Source of the DNA: Acerihabitans sp035013185
Lineage (GTDB): Bacteria; Pseudomonadota; Gammaproteobacteria; Enterobacterales; Enterobacteriaceae
DNA: 64,000 bases
Assembly (NCBI RefSeq): GCF_035013185.1
Contig: NZ_JAYGJO010000005.1
Span: 198,709 to 262,708 of the forward strand
Direction: 5' to 3'
Numbering within the stretch: position 1 is the first letter of the stretch; every line of letters begins with the position of its first letter. The notes beneath the pieces were generated by a model. That model was given only the letters and a program-made list of their open reading frames with translations, ran no database searches and was not told the origin of the DNA. This document shows, piece by piece, positions 27,195 through 35,983 of this stretch. The position numbers and the translations under genes were made by a program.

Positions 27195-27597
27195 ATACAA
27201 CCTATCCACCGATAAAGCCAAAAGACATGCCGCGATCGAAGCCTCAAAGACTGAGGATAAACGGCGTGATAATATTATCCAAAAATACACCTATCTTGTC
27301 TGCCATTTATTGAATGTGTCCAATTGTTTTATCTCTGTTTTAGACGATGAAATACAATATATAAAACCAGTTCATAATTTTCCCATCAATGAAATAAAGC
27401 TAAATAATGTTTTTTTTCTGCATACGATTCGCACGAGTAAAACGCTCATTTGTGATGATACGACTCAAGATGATGACTTTAAACACACCAGATTGGTGAT
27501 AAAAACGCTTTTTGTCCGTTTTTACGTATTACAACCACTTGGCATCTTGAAGACTGGTCTGTTTATGCCGTTAGGTCAGTTTCTCTCGCTTCCTTAA
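27195..27597 (+). pseudogene. GAF-domain remnant (probably of a GAF-GGDEF protein)
   Basis: A + strand frame without a proper start reads EDKRRDNIIQKYTYLVC, then FISVLDDEIQYIKPVHNFP and the LICDDTTQDDDF / VRFYVLQPLGI pattern of GAF domains found at the N-terminus of diguanylate cyclases. It stops at 27597 soon after the GAF core, and no GGDEF part follows. The intact cyclase next door is on the other strand and has a Cache sensor, so this is a separate dead gene. Inference from motif spacing. Confidence 0.55.
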
Positions 27598-27705
27598 AGG
27601 ACAGCTAACCGACTATGAAACCAGAACCACCTGATGAGTTCAACGCCCGGATATGGCCTGAGTAAGCGATAAGGCTTGCCATGAATTCAGTAAAGGGATA
27701 TCGCG

Positions 27706-27969
27706 TTGGACGACCCCATTCCGCTTCATCTGATTGGCAGCCTGACCGTGGATGAGCGTCTCATGACCTCGTCGCGTTTTGAGCCCGATGCCGATCTGCT
27801 CTGCGGGTACAGTCAGACGCTGGCGCGGTTGTTGTCGCAACGGACATTATCGCTGGAGATGGAGCCCATTCTTGCCGGTTTCTCAAAAAAGCCGAAAGGA
27901 GAGCTTGCGCTCTCCTTTCAACATTACTTTCGACAGCCTATAAAGACTGAAGGATTAGCCGCTGCCTAA
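27706..27969 (+). pseudogene. unrecognised fragment sharing a duplicated block
   Basis: An 87-codon open frame on the + strand (DDPIPLHLIGSLTVDERLM and onward) containing LARLLSQRTLSLEMEPILAG. The same block recurs at 29258-29321 with only a few base changes, inside another remnant. A hairpin lies within its 3' end. I cannot assign the parent gene; the repeat suggests two pieces of one ancestral gene or element. Confidence 0.35.
27894..27919. terminator. strong hairpin, possible terminator
   Basis: Perfect 11-base stem GAAAGGAGAGC / GCTCTCCTTTC with a TTGC loop. It lacks a long T-run but is the strongest hairpin of the neighbourhood. Confidence 0.55.
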
Positions 27970-28111
27970 TCAACTGGATACTTGTTCTTTACGAACCGAC
28001 CCCAGCCAAGGTGCCTACGCGGGTCTCATCTGGATTTAAAGAGCGGGGAGACTCAAACACACTCTATAAGATATTTATACACGCTTACCCATTTCTGATC
28101 AAGCATAGCAG

Positions 28112-28867
28112 CTATCTTCCGGCAGAACTAAACAGACAGGCGGCATGTACCGTTGCCCCCGGATAATGCTGCTGAACAATACATGCAGCCGTATTTAGTG
28201 TGGTGCCGGAAGCCAAAAGGTCGTCCACAAGGAGGATACGCTGAGGATGAAAATTCAGTTGCGGAACGACATTCCATGCCAAAGGCGGTATAGCTTCGCG
28301 TAATGCTGGAGAGATACCTTTAAGGGAGAAATCTCCTGCCAGACCAACCTCTCTGGACTGTAATTTCACCTGGTAAGCTAACGATTTTGCTTCTTCCACA
28401 CTGACGTCAGCTCTGTCAACAAGCCGAAATGCCTCATCGACCGTGATCTTTCGAAAAGCCGTGAAGATATGAGGAGCGCTAAATCGCCGAGCAAACCGCT
28501 TTCCAACTACTTTGCTTATCTGATGGGCGGAAGGCATAGATATAACAAGCTGATAGCCCTGTGGTTCAAGCTGCGAAATTTTCTCGGCTATTCTAGCAAA
28601 GCTTTTACTTAGCCTAACTATGCTCGTTATGTCCGCCGTAAGACCTTCTTTTGCTTTAAGCGCATAAATCAAAGGGCAGTTGTCACCTACTTGACGCTGC
28701 TGACGGTTACGCTGCATCTTACGAGATAAGCGCAGACGCCTGAAAACCGAATAGATCCGGAGATCGCCGATATTTTCAATCGTCGGATTACCCTCAGCGT
28801 TCGTCATCAGCCAGTCCTGGCAAGAGTGATCCACAATGACTTGATGTCCCTGAATGACTAATCCCAC
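28112..28867 (-). CDS. ComF-like type I phosphoribosyltransferase-domain protein
   Basis: 251 residues from a GTG preceded by AGGTG. The PRPP-binding motif RILLVDDLLASGTTLN (near residues 212-227) is the classical type I PRTase loop, with variant DDLLASG instead of the more common DDVxTTG. The N-terminal part is basic (RRLRLSRKMQRNRQQRQ), and the Zn-finger of true ComF is not seen. Lone gene between IS remnants, with no competence, purine or pyrimidine genes beside it. PRTase fold confident; substrate and role unknown. Standalone ComF-like PRTases occur in mobile and defence contexts, but nothing here proves that. Confidence 0.75.
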   Translation of the reverse strand: MGLVIQGHQVIVDHSCQDWLMTNAEGNPTIENIGDLRIYSVFRRLRLSRKMQRNRQQRQVGDNCPLIYALKAKEGLTADITSIVRLSKSFARIAEKISQLEPQGYQLVISMPSAHQISKVVGKRFARRFSAPHIFTAFRKITVDEAFRLVDRADVSVEEAKSLAYQVKLQSREVGLAGDFSLKGISPALREAIPPLAWNVVPQLNFHPQRILLVDDLLASGTTLNTAACIVQQHYPGATVHAACLFSSAGR

Positions 28868-28974
28868 TGTTAAACACCTAAATGTAAACGGTCCGGCAGT
28901 ATAACAGTATGAGGAAGTCCTAATGAACTCATAAAAAGTCCGTTATGCCGCTTTTCCCTTCAGTTATAGTTCCA

Positions 28975-29060
28975 TTTTTGAGCTTTAAAAACACTAATGG
29001 GGTGATGGGGACACTCGATGAAACGTATTTCACTGGAGCGTAAAACCGTTGCACCTGCAA
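28975..29060 (+). mobile_element. IS3-type left-end fragment with orfA start
   Basis: Matches the left end of the element at 61418-61481 read in the opposite orientation: an ACTAATGGGGTGATGGGGACAC leader (given in part) followed by an orfA start MKRISLERKTVAPAK, compared with MKRISPERKTATLSE there. The remainder of the transposase is missing. Confidence 0.7.
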
Positions 29061-29431
29061 AATCAGGCGCTGGGATTGACCTCCTGAAATCCTTCACTGA
29101 CGACACATGGCGCGGTCTGCGCTTTTTTGTTTACTCACTGGAGGCTGCCTATAGCGACTATCCCCACTCAAACTCATGCGTTACTGCCCATTCCTTTCCA
29201 TTCCTTTCGATTCAACCACCGATTTCACCGTTCTGGCAGGCCATTGTGAAAACCTGGCTGGCGCGGTTGTTGTTGCAACGGACATTATCGCTGGAGATGG
29301 AGCCCATTCTTGCCGGATTAGTGTTCGACGTGGTGGTGTATTTCGCCGAGAAACTACGGGCGCCGCACTGGGTACGTACTGCTGAGGGGGTAAAATGTAT
29401 AGAGGAAGTCGATGGGGTTCAAGAATCCTGA
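29061..29431 (+). pseudogene. unrecognised remnant containing the duplicated block
   Basis: An open stretch fused to the IS3 orfA start. It contains at 29258-29321 the same coding block (LARLLLQRTLSLEMEPILAG) found at 27812-27886, then FDVVVYFAEKLRAPHWVRT. A ten-base near-repeat CATTCCTTTC occurs twice at about 29188-29207. No family recognised; the frame as a whole looks like a chimera of fragments. Confidence 0.35.
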
Positions 29432-29447
29432 ATACCTTAAAAGCCAA

Positions 29448-29471
29448 GAAACCAGCCCTCGGGCTGGTTTC
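29448..29471. terminator. hairpin upstream of the siderophore receptor
   Basis: Perfect 11-base stem GAAACCAGCCC / GGGCTGGTTTC with a TC loop, followed by TCAAAG on the + strand and flanked by A's on the left (a weak T-run if read on the minus strand). Likely an intrinsic terminator isolating the receptor gene from upstream remnants. Confidence 0.55.
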
Positions 29472-29619
29472 TCAAAGATTGGCGTAAAGACTCTCAGGTT
29501 CACATGTAAACATTCAATAATCTGCCGCTACCCCTTGTTTTAGCAGGGTTGTTTCATTGAACAATTGAATCTACAGGGACTTTATTCACTTTAAATGTAA
29601 CAATAAGTATGAGAATATT

Positions 29620-29638
29620 AATGATACTAATTATCATT
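29620..29638. promoter_or_regulatory. Fur box upstream of the siderophore receptor
   Basis: AATGATACTAATTATCATT is a good match to the 19-base Fur consensus GATAATGATAATCATTATC (NATGATA and TATCATT half sites). It is 17 bases before the receptor start, so iron-dependent repression is expected. Confidence 0.8.
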
Positions 29639-29654
29639 TCTATTGGGGTTATTG

Positions 29655-31793
29655 ATGAATTTCCGTCCTGTATGCGCAAGGGTTATACCCTCGGTTAAAC
29701 CTGTAATTCTCCTGATGACATCTGCTATCGTGGTAAGTGCACTTGCGCATGCTGAAACCGCAGATGAGATCATCACGGTGACAGCTGTCGCCCCGGAAGA
29801 CAGCACAGACTACCTTCAGGGGTATGTCGCGACCAAAAACCTTAGCGCGACAAAAACCGATACACCGATCATCCGTACGCCGCAGTCCGTTTCAGTCGTG
29901 ACGGCAGATGAAATGAAAGCTCGGCAGACCGACACCTTTGCCGATGCGTTTAAATATACGCCCGGTTTTATAGCACAACCAAACGGGTTTAGCCGCCTAG
30001 CCGATGACTATACTATCCGTGGTTTTAACGTTGGCTCCGGCACGGGCGGCATATTAAAAGACGGCATGAAAATGCAGGCCAGCGTCTATGATGGTGGTCT
30101 CGATCCTTATGCATTTGAGCGTCTGGAAATGATAAAAGGCGCTGCCTCGGTGTTATATGGGCAGTTGTCACCCGGTGGCTTAATTAATGCGGTAACCAAA
30201 CGACCCACCTCTATGCCATGGCATGAACTTAATCTGGAATACGGTAGTTTTGACCGTAAACAGATCTCTGGCGATTTTTCAGGCCCAATCGATGACGAGG
30301 GAAAATATTCTTATCGCTTAACCGGTCTACTGCGCGACAGTGATACTCAGACGGACTATATCAACGATGATAAGCAGTATCTGGCACCGGCATTTACCTG
30401 GCGACCCAATGATGACACCAGTCTGACGTTGCTGGCGAGTTATCAAAAAATCAAAACCAAATTTGCCACTCCTCTGGATTACAACATGACGACCTATAGC
30501 AAAACGCCCGGGACAAAAATTCAGCGAGACCAATTTGTCGGGGAACCGGACTTTGATCAATTTAACACTGAGATGAAGAGCGTTAGTTATCTGTTCACTC
30601 ACCAGTTTTCAGATACGATGAAAATGAGTCACGCATTACGTTATATGGACGCAGAGGGCGATTTTGATTATATGAACGCCTATGCCATTCGCGGTAACAC
30701 GCTGACACGTTACTACAGTAAGCGCCACGAGCACTCAACGGGCCTGACCACTGACAGCAATCTGACGTGGACGTTGGGCTCGGGTAACTGGGAACATCAG
30801 GTCATGGTGGGGACTGATTATTATCATAAGACCTATGACTCTGCACGTTATATCGGGTTGGGTTCGTCTCTCGATCTGACACAGATTCAGTACGGGAATA
30901 TTCCTGTGGTTAGCGCTTCTGACAGCGGATCGCGGCTGACCAGCGATCAATTAGGGGTTTACCTACAAGATCAAATCACCTGGGACAATAAGTGGGTGCT
31001 GTTGCTCAGTGGTCGTAATGACTGGTCGCAAAGCAGAACAACTCAACATGCCAATCAGATAAAAACGATCCAGAGCGACCATAAACCGACGGGACGTATT
31101 GGCGCAGTGTATCTGGCAGACCATGGCTTGGCGCCATTTGTCAGCTATAGCCAGTCATTTAACCCCTCATCAGGGATTGACCGGGAAGGCAACAGTTTCA
31201 AACCGACAGAAGGTGAACAATACGAAGCGGGCATTCGTTTTCAGCCGCCGCAAAGCAAAACGATGTTAAGCGTGGCTGTTTACCAGCTCACACAAACTAA
31301 CGCGCTTACCACGGATCCTGTTGACAGCAGCTATAACGTGCAGACTGGAGAGGTGCGTTCCCGTGGCCTGGAGTTTGAAGTAAAAAGTGAAGTGACCTCG
31401 AATCTTAATGTCATTACCTCGTACGCTTATACCGATGCCCGTGTGACGAAAGATAATGACCCGGTGAAACAGGGCAGTCGAGTCGAAGGTGTGCCTTATC
31501 ACACGGCGAGTATCTGGAGTGATTACCGACTGACAAGCATAGGGCTGCCGAAGGTGACGTTGGGGGCGGGGGCTCGTTATATGGGGACAACAAAAACCTC
31601 GCCTTCAATAAGTAATGATAAGATCCCGGCTTACACGCTTTTTGATACCAAGGTCAGTTACCAGCCGGTCACTAACTTGACCGTTTCCCTCAAAGTCCAG
31701 AACCTGACCAACGAGAAGTATCTCTTCTGCAACACGGTTTGCCGCTACGGTGACGAGCGCTCGGCCATTGGGGGTATCAGCTATCAGTGGTAG
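29655..31793 (+). CDS. TonB-dependent ferric-siderophore receptor
   Basis: 712 residues from ATG 29655 (GGGG upstream); a TTG at 29643 is in frame but less likely. Signal peptide, then a probable TonB box region (DEIITVTA), plug domain (TPQSVSVVTADEMKARQ, TIRGFNVG, FERLEMIKGAASVLYGQLSPGG) and a 22-strand barrel ending in Trp (GGISYQW), with the two-cysteine extracellular loop NTVCRYG near the end (FCNTVC) that is typical of FhuA/FoxA-like hydroxamate receptors. It imports a ferri-siderophore across the outer membrane. It faces fhuF-fhuB-fhuD and has its own Fur box. Confidence 0.93.
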   Translation: MNFRPVCARVIPSVKPVILLMTSAIVVSALAHAETADEIITVTAVAPEDSTDYLQGYVATKNLSATKTDTPIIRTPQSVSVVTADEMKARQTDTFADAFKYTPGFIAQPNGFSRLADDYTIRGFNVGSGTGGILKDGMKMQASVYDGGLDPYAFERLEMIKGAASVLYGQLSPGGLINAVTKRPTSMPWHELNLEYGSFDRKQISGDFSGPIDDEGKYSYRLTGLLRDSDTQTDYINDDKQYLAPAFTWRPNDDTSLTLLASYQKIKTKFATPLDYNMTTYSKTPGTKIQRDQFVGEPDFDQFNTEMKSVSYLFTHQFSDTMKMSHALRYMDAEGDFDYMNAYAIRGNTLTRYYSKRHEHSTGLTTDSNLTWTLGSGNWEHQVMVGTDYYHKTYDSARYIGLGSSLDLTQIQYGNIPVVSASDSGSRLTSDQLGVYLQDQITWDNKWVLLLSGRNDWSQSRTTQHANQIKTIQSDHKPTGRIGAVYLADHGLAPFVSYSQSFNPSSGIDREGNSFKPTEGEQYEAGIRFQPPQSKTMLSVAVYQLTQTNALTTDPVDSSYNVQTGEVRSRGLEFEVKSEVTSNLNVITSYAYTDARVTKDNDPVKQGSRVEGVPYHTASIWSDYRLTSIGLPKVTLGAGARYMGTTKTSPSISNDKIPAYTLFDTKVSYQPVTNLTVSLKVQNLTNEKYLFCNTVCRYGDERSAIGGISYQW

Positions 31794-32547
31794 CTGTTGG
31801 AAAATTTGCCTGCCATGCTTGTGGCAGGCAGCAATTCTTGCAATACCCCATTTCTGGCAGCAAATAGCGCAGACAGCACCCTTTACGTAACCGGATAGTC
31901 TCGCCGGTTGGCGATTTCCGCGTAAATACCGGCCTGTACAGCAGGTTTCGTTCACCGTCTGGCCAATATTTTTCAGTAAATAATCTACTCATCGCTTCCT
32001 GCTTTTCCGGCGAAAGCTGACCGGAAGCACTTAGCAGCCTGAACAGGGTATCCACTCCGCTGGCAACATTACTCCATAATACAGCGACGTTAACCCCCGC
32101 CACCTCAGACAGTGACGTAAAGTGGGGGGTAATATGCTGGCGAAACAGCGGGGTAAAATCATTCACCGAGCTGACCGGGGCCGCGTTCTTGCCCTGATTC
32201 GGCACGACAACGGACGTTACCAGCCCGGCCTCATTGTGCGCGAGCAAGAGACGGGCTGGGTGAGCCACAATTTCTTTGTCCAGCAGCACCCGGGCGATCA
32301 ACCATCCCCCGGTAAAAAGCGACAGGTAACTTTTGCTCCACATCGACGCCACCGCGCTGATGTCCTGCTGTTGCCAACCACGCTGCCGTGCGAAAAAGCC
32401 TAGCTGTCGTCCTATAAAATAGGGATCAGTCAGTTGGGTGGCAGGCAGAAGCTGTACGCATGTTGCCTTCGCTTCTTCAAGTAGGACAATCCCGTTTAAC
32501 AGCGGATAAAAACGGGGATCGGTGTGCATTTCAAACAGTTTAAGCAT
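31777..32547 (-). CDS. fhuF: FhuF-like ferric-siderophore reductase
   Basis: 256 residues. The C-terminal iron-sulfur signature is visible as GCC followed ten residues later by CxxC (GCCLRYLLPEMGYCKNC), the hallmark [2Fe-2S] binding site of FhuF. FhuF reduces ferric iron bound to hydroxamate siderophores in the cytoplasm after uptake. It is the last gene of fhuD-fhuB-fhuF, four bases after fhuB. Its 3' end overlaps the convergent receptor gene by 17 bases, a compact arrangement that argues the two units have evolved together. Confidence 0.88.
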   Translation of the reverse strand: MLKLFEMHTDPRFYPLLNGIVLLEEAKATCVQLLPATQLTDPYFIGRQLGFFARQRGWQQQDISAVASMWSKSYLSLFTGGWLIARVLLDKEIVAHPARLLLAHNEAGLVTSVVVPNQGKNAAPVSSVNDFTPLFRQHITPHFTSLSEVAGVNVAVLWSNVASGVDTLFRLLSASGQLSPEKQEAMSRLFTEKYWPDGERNLLYRPVFTRKSPTGETIRLRKGCCLRYLLPEMGYCKNCCLPQAWQANFPTATTDS

Positions 32548-32551
32548 GGCA

Positions 32552-34534
32552 TTACCTATTCTGACGTCGCATCATATACATAAAATAAGGCGAACCAATA
32601 AAAGTGGCACATAATCCAGCCGGAATTTGCCAGGGATAAATAAGGTTTCGTCCGATCCAGTCGGCAAACAGCAGCAACATCGCCCCCGTCAGCGCCGACG
32701 CCAATAATCGACTAAGCCCACGCTGGAATCCCATCATCACGACCAAATGTGGGGCAATCAATCCGACGAAGCTTAGTGGCCCGGTCAGTAGCGTTGCGCT
32801 GGCGCTCAGCAACGCGGCCAGTAGTAATATGATTAATCTGCTATAGGACACTGACATTCCAATCGAGCGCATCACCGTTTCCCCAAGGGGAAAACGGTCA
32901 AGCCAGCGGACCAGCAAGGGCAGTATCAGCAGCGTTACCAGTAATATCATCAACGCAGGGCCGACTTCCGTCGGGGTGACGCGGTAGGTCGAGCCGGCCA
33001 TCCAGTTGAGCAGGAATAGGGAACGATCATCTCCGCTAGCAATATAAAGCGCCGTTATCGCATTACACGCCGTGCCGGTGGCCATGCCGGTTAGCAAAAC
33101 GCGCTCTGGTGAGAAGTGAGCTTTACGACTGAGCGCCACTATCATTGCCAGTGTTGCCAACGCGCCAGCGGTGGCGGCGAATAAGAGTGTCGCTGGGTTG
33201 AGCGCACCGGTGAACATAAACAGTATCACCACCCCCAATGCAGAACCTGAGCTGATACCCAGTACTTCAGGGCTGGCCATCGCATTCGCCGTCATTCTCT
33301 GCATCAGGGTGCCCGCAATCGCCAACATTGCGCCAGAAGCGATGGCAGCCAGCACTCGCGGTGCGCGCCAGGTCATTAGGTGCTGAAACGATTCACCCGT
33401 GGACCATGTCCAGCCGCTAGGAAGACGCCCAAAGGCAACAGCAAACCACACCATCAAAAGCAGTAACACAGACATCACCACCAGTAATCGCCCGGGTGTG
33501 CGGACGCGCCGTTGCGCAGGTGCGGAAGAAACAGTGTAATGCCGCTCGCGCAAGCGCGGTATGAGTATCAGTAGCAACGGCGCACCAGTCAATGCGGTTG
33601 CCAGACCTGCGGGGATGTCTGTATTCACAACCTGACTTAACGCCTGAACCAGCACATCAGCAAAGGTCAGCATCAGCGCCCCCGTCACAGGAACCAGAAT
33701 CAAACGTATGGGAAGACGTCTGATGCCGGTCAGCCTGACCGCTGCAGGCGCAGCAAGGCCAATAAAGCTGATGACGCCTATCCTGCTGACGACCATTGAG
33801 CTCAGCCAGACTGCCAGCAGCAGTAATAGTAACCTGGCATAACGTACCGAGAGGCCAACACTGTGTGCGGTCTGTTCATTCAGACCTAACAGGCTAAGTG
33901 GCCGGATGAGTGTAACCAGCAGCAACAGCGCAATGGTTAACTGTGTGACCAGCCAGCGCGCCGTCAGCCAGTCATTCTGGACCAGTGAACCGGTCTGCCA
34001 GAGAAAGAGATCCATGAGTGCGGCATGATTGAACAGTACAAGCACCGCACTGACGCTGGAGAAGAACAGCGTGACAACCATGCCTCCCAATATCAGTGAC
34101 AGGGGGGACAACTCCCGCTTTCTCGCCAGCATCATCACCAGTGACAGCGTCAGTGCCGAACCGACGAACGCGACCCATTCGCGACCCACCATGAGAACAA
34201 CCGGGAACCAAAGACCACATATTACCAGCGCTAGCCAGGCCCCGGCCGAAATACCCAACGTTGCGGGTTCTGCCAGGGGGTTACGCAGCACCTGCTGGAA
34301 AATAAATCCTGCAAGGCTTAATGCCGCACCGGCGAGAAGGCTGACTGCCAGTCGCGGTAGCGTACTGTAGTGAAACATCAGCTGCGGGTACGAGTCTCCG
34401 TCTGGCGACCACACCGCCGCAAGGAGATCGCTAAGTGGCATAAGCGCGATGTTATGGGTAAAAAACAGGCCAGATCCCAGCAGCAGCAGGGCAGTCAAGA
34501 TCAAATAACTTCTGGAGTATGTTAAGGGTATCAA
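32552..34534 (-). CDS. fhuB: FhuB ferric-hydroxamate ABC permease (fused two-half)
   Basis: 660 residues with two homologous permease halves, each with about ten membrane helices and a FecCD-type loop (LRNPLAEPATLGISAGA in the first, TANAMASPEVLGISSGSALG in the second, where the ATPase docks). This fused form is characteristic of FhuB. It is the inner membrane channel for iron(III)-hydroxamates, receiving substrate from FhuD. It overlaps fhuD by four bases (ATGA), so the two are translationally coupled. The ATPase FhuC normally encoded beside it is absent from the window. Confidence 0.95.
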   Translation of the reverse strand: MIPLTYSRSYLILTALLLLGSGLFFTHNIALMPLSDLLAAVWSPDGDSYPQLMFHYSTLPRLAVSLLAGAALSLAGFIFQQVLRNPLAEPATLGISAGAWLALVICGLWFPVVLMVGREWVAFVGSALTLSLVMMLARKRELSPLSLILGGMVVTLFFSSVSAVLVLFNHAALMDLFLWQTGSLVQNDWLTARWLVTQLTIALLLLVTLIRPLSLLGLNEQTAHSVGLSVRYARLLLLLLAVWLSSMVVSRIGVISFIGLAAPAAVRLTGIRRLPIRLILVPVTGALMLTFADVLVQALSQVVNTDIPAGLATALTGAPLLLILIPRLRERHYTVSSAPAQRRVRTPGRLLVVMSVLLLLMVWFAVAFGRLPSGWTWSTGESFQHLMTWRAPRVLAAIASGAMLAIAGTLMQRMTANAMASPEVLGISSGSALGVVILFMFTGALNPATLLFAATAGALATLAMIVALSRKAHFSPERVLLTGMATGTACNAITALYIASGDDRSLFLLNWMAGSTYRVTPTEVGPALMILLVTLLILPLLVRWLDRFPLGETVMRSIGMSVSYSRLIILLLAALLSASATLLTGPLSFVGLIAPHLVVMMGFQRGLSRLLASALTGAMLLLFADWIGRNLIYPWQIPAGLCATFIGSPYFMYMMRRQNR

Positions 34535-35418
34535 ACGTTCTGCTCCTTCATTGCCCTTTCGAGTTCGTTGAGAAAGTGCATTGCACAGAGGAGTCCACCG
34601 CTAGGGTACAATCGGCTCATTCTACTGTAACGGCCTTCTTTAATCAGCGGAATAGCCTGCCACAAGGGGGAAGAAAACAGATCGTTTACATTGCTCCTTT
34701 CTTGTCGATTACTGAAAAAAATCAGACGTGCATCGGGTTGCTTTAGTAAATAATCCAGTCCGACAACGGCGCCGCCCCAGGAGTTGGTGTTCCCCTCATA
34801 GGCATTTTGGAAACCCATTCTTTTCAGCAGGTCGTCATACATTCCCTTACGTCCAAAAAGCAATAGATGGCGACCATCGTCGTTAATTCGCGCCAGAAAA
34901 AGTGGGCGCCCCCGATATTTTTTCAAGGCTGAACCCGTTGCCGTCAACTGGTCTGAAGCCTTTGCGTTCAGTTTTTGCGACGCGCGGGTGACCGACGCAT
35001 AATTCCCTAAACGCGTGATCATCTGCTGAGCAGCCAGCCAGGGTGAACGGTTAGGGCTGAAAATATCCATTGCCGCAACGGGCGCAATTTGCTGCAGCCG
35101 AGAATTTACCTGCGCCTGAGCGTGTGAGCACAGAATGATGTCTGGCCTGAGTGTCTCCAGCAGTTCCAGATTAGGCTCGTTGGGCAGTCCAGCTTCCTGC
35201 ACGCTATCGGGCAGTTGAGGATTAATGATAAATTTTTGATACCAGCGTTTATTCGCTACGGCGATTGGGGCAATGCCGAGACCCAGCAGGCTTTCCGTAA
35301 TGGCAAGGTCAAGTGACACGATTTTCAACTGCAGTAGATGGCCTGAACCTGAACCCAGTGAATATGCCGCTGGGAGTAATGTCATGCCTGCCAGTAGTAA
35401 CTTTCTTCGGGTTAACAC
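34531..35418 (-). CDS. fhuD: FhuD ferric-hydroxamate binding protein
   Basis: 295 residues. The N-terminus has a twin-arginine motif (LTRRKLLLAG) before a hydrophobic stretch, as in E. coli FhuD, pointing to Tat export. The periplasmic binding fold follows (IVSLDLAITESLLGLGIAPIAV, RPDIILCSHAQ, and LFFSNRQERS near the C-terminus). It binds the ferri-siderophore released in the periplasm and hands it to FhuB. First gene of the operon, with a Fur box directly upstream. Confidence 0.92.
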   Translation of the reverse strand: MLTRRKLLLAGMTLLPAAYSLGSGSGHLLQLKIVSLDLAITESLLGLGIAPIAVANKRWYQKFIINPQLPDSVQEAGLPNEPNLELLETLRPDIILCSHAQAQVNSRLQQIAPVAAMDIFSPNRSPWLAAQQMITRLGNYASVTRASQKLNAKASDQLTATGSALKKYRGRPLFLARINDDGRHLLLFGRKGMYDDLLKRMGFQNAYEGNTNSWGGAVVGLDYLLKQPDARLIFFSNRQERSNVNDLFSSPLWQAIPLIKEGRYSRMSRLYPSGGLLCAMHFLNELERAMKEQNV

Positions 35419-35445
35419 GACAGAAGTCCGTATGATTATTAACAG

Positions 35446-35464
35446 TGAATGATAATCATTATTA
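35446..35464. promoter_or_regulatory. Fur box upstream of fhuD
   Basis: TGAATGATAATCATTATTA matches the Fur consensus GATAATGATAATCATTATC closely, with a perfect AATGATAATCATT core. It lies about 30 bases before the fhuD start and should confer iron repression on fhuDBF. Confidence 0.88.
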
Positions 35465-35546
35465 ATACAGAAATTGTCATTGTTGACAAGAATTTACGCA
35501 GTTGTGTGCTGAGAAAACATACATGAAGGATATATTATCCCCTAAA

Positions 35547-35800
35547 CACTCCAACTTCTGGCCATCATAGGGGATCCCATCGCGCAGGTTGGCGCACCCC
35601 TGATGATCAATGCCGTCCTCAACGAAAAACAGATCCCAGACACCTTGATGGTTCCCCTCCGTGTATATTCACGTGATCTGTCAAGTGCCATTGCCTATGC
35701 CATTGCCGCTCAACGTGGCAGTGAATTGATTATTGGAGGTGTAACGTCACCCAGTGCTAATGACATGGCCGGGGAAAGTGCCGTTTTTACAACGAAGTGA
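35547..35800 (+). pseudogene. shikimate dehydrogenase-like (AroE family) 5' fragment
   Basis: The frame reads IIGDPIAQVGAPLMINAVLN, then QIPDTLMVPLRV and LSSAIAYAIAAQ. This is the substrate-binding N-terminal domain of shikimate/quinate dehydrogenases (GDPIAQV in place of GDPVAQS-type). No start codon precedes it in frame (a stop does), and the NAD domain is missing. A real AroE remnant, probably of the paralogous, non-housekeeping type. Confidence 0.65.
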
Positions 35801-35983
35801 TGTCCTTAACATCGTGCTGGAAAATGTAGGGATCGGATAAAAGGCCAAACTGCTCCTGGCCGCATTCGGTATAGGACTGTGCATCATGATTGTGCTGGGC
35901 TATCGGCTGTGACTGCTGCGCAGATCGCTTACCTACGTGGCACCGACAGTGTTAAACGGCTTTTAACGGCCACATGTTGACAG
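35801..35983 (+). pseudogene. unidentified membrane-segment remnant
   Basis: The + strand frame shows ENVGIG, then KAKLLLAAFGIGLCIMIVLGYRL, resembling the first transmembrane helix of a chemoreceptor-like protein, broken by stops. Too short to name. Confidence 0.3.
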
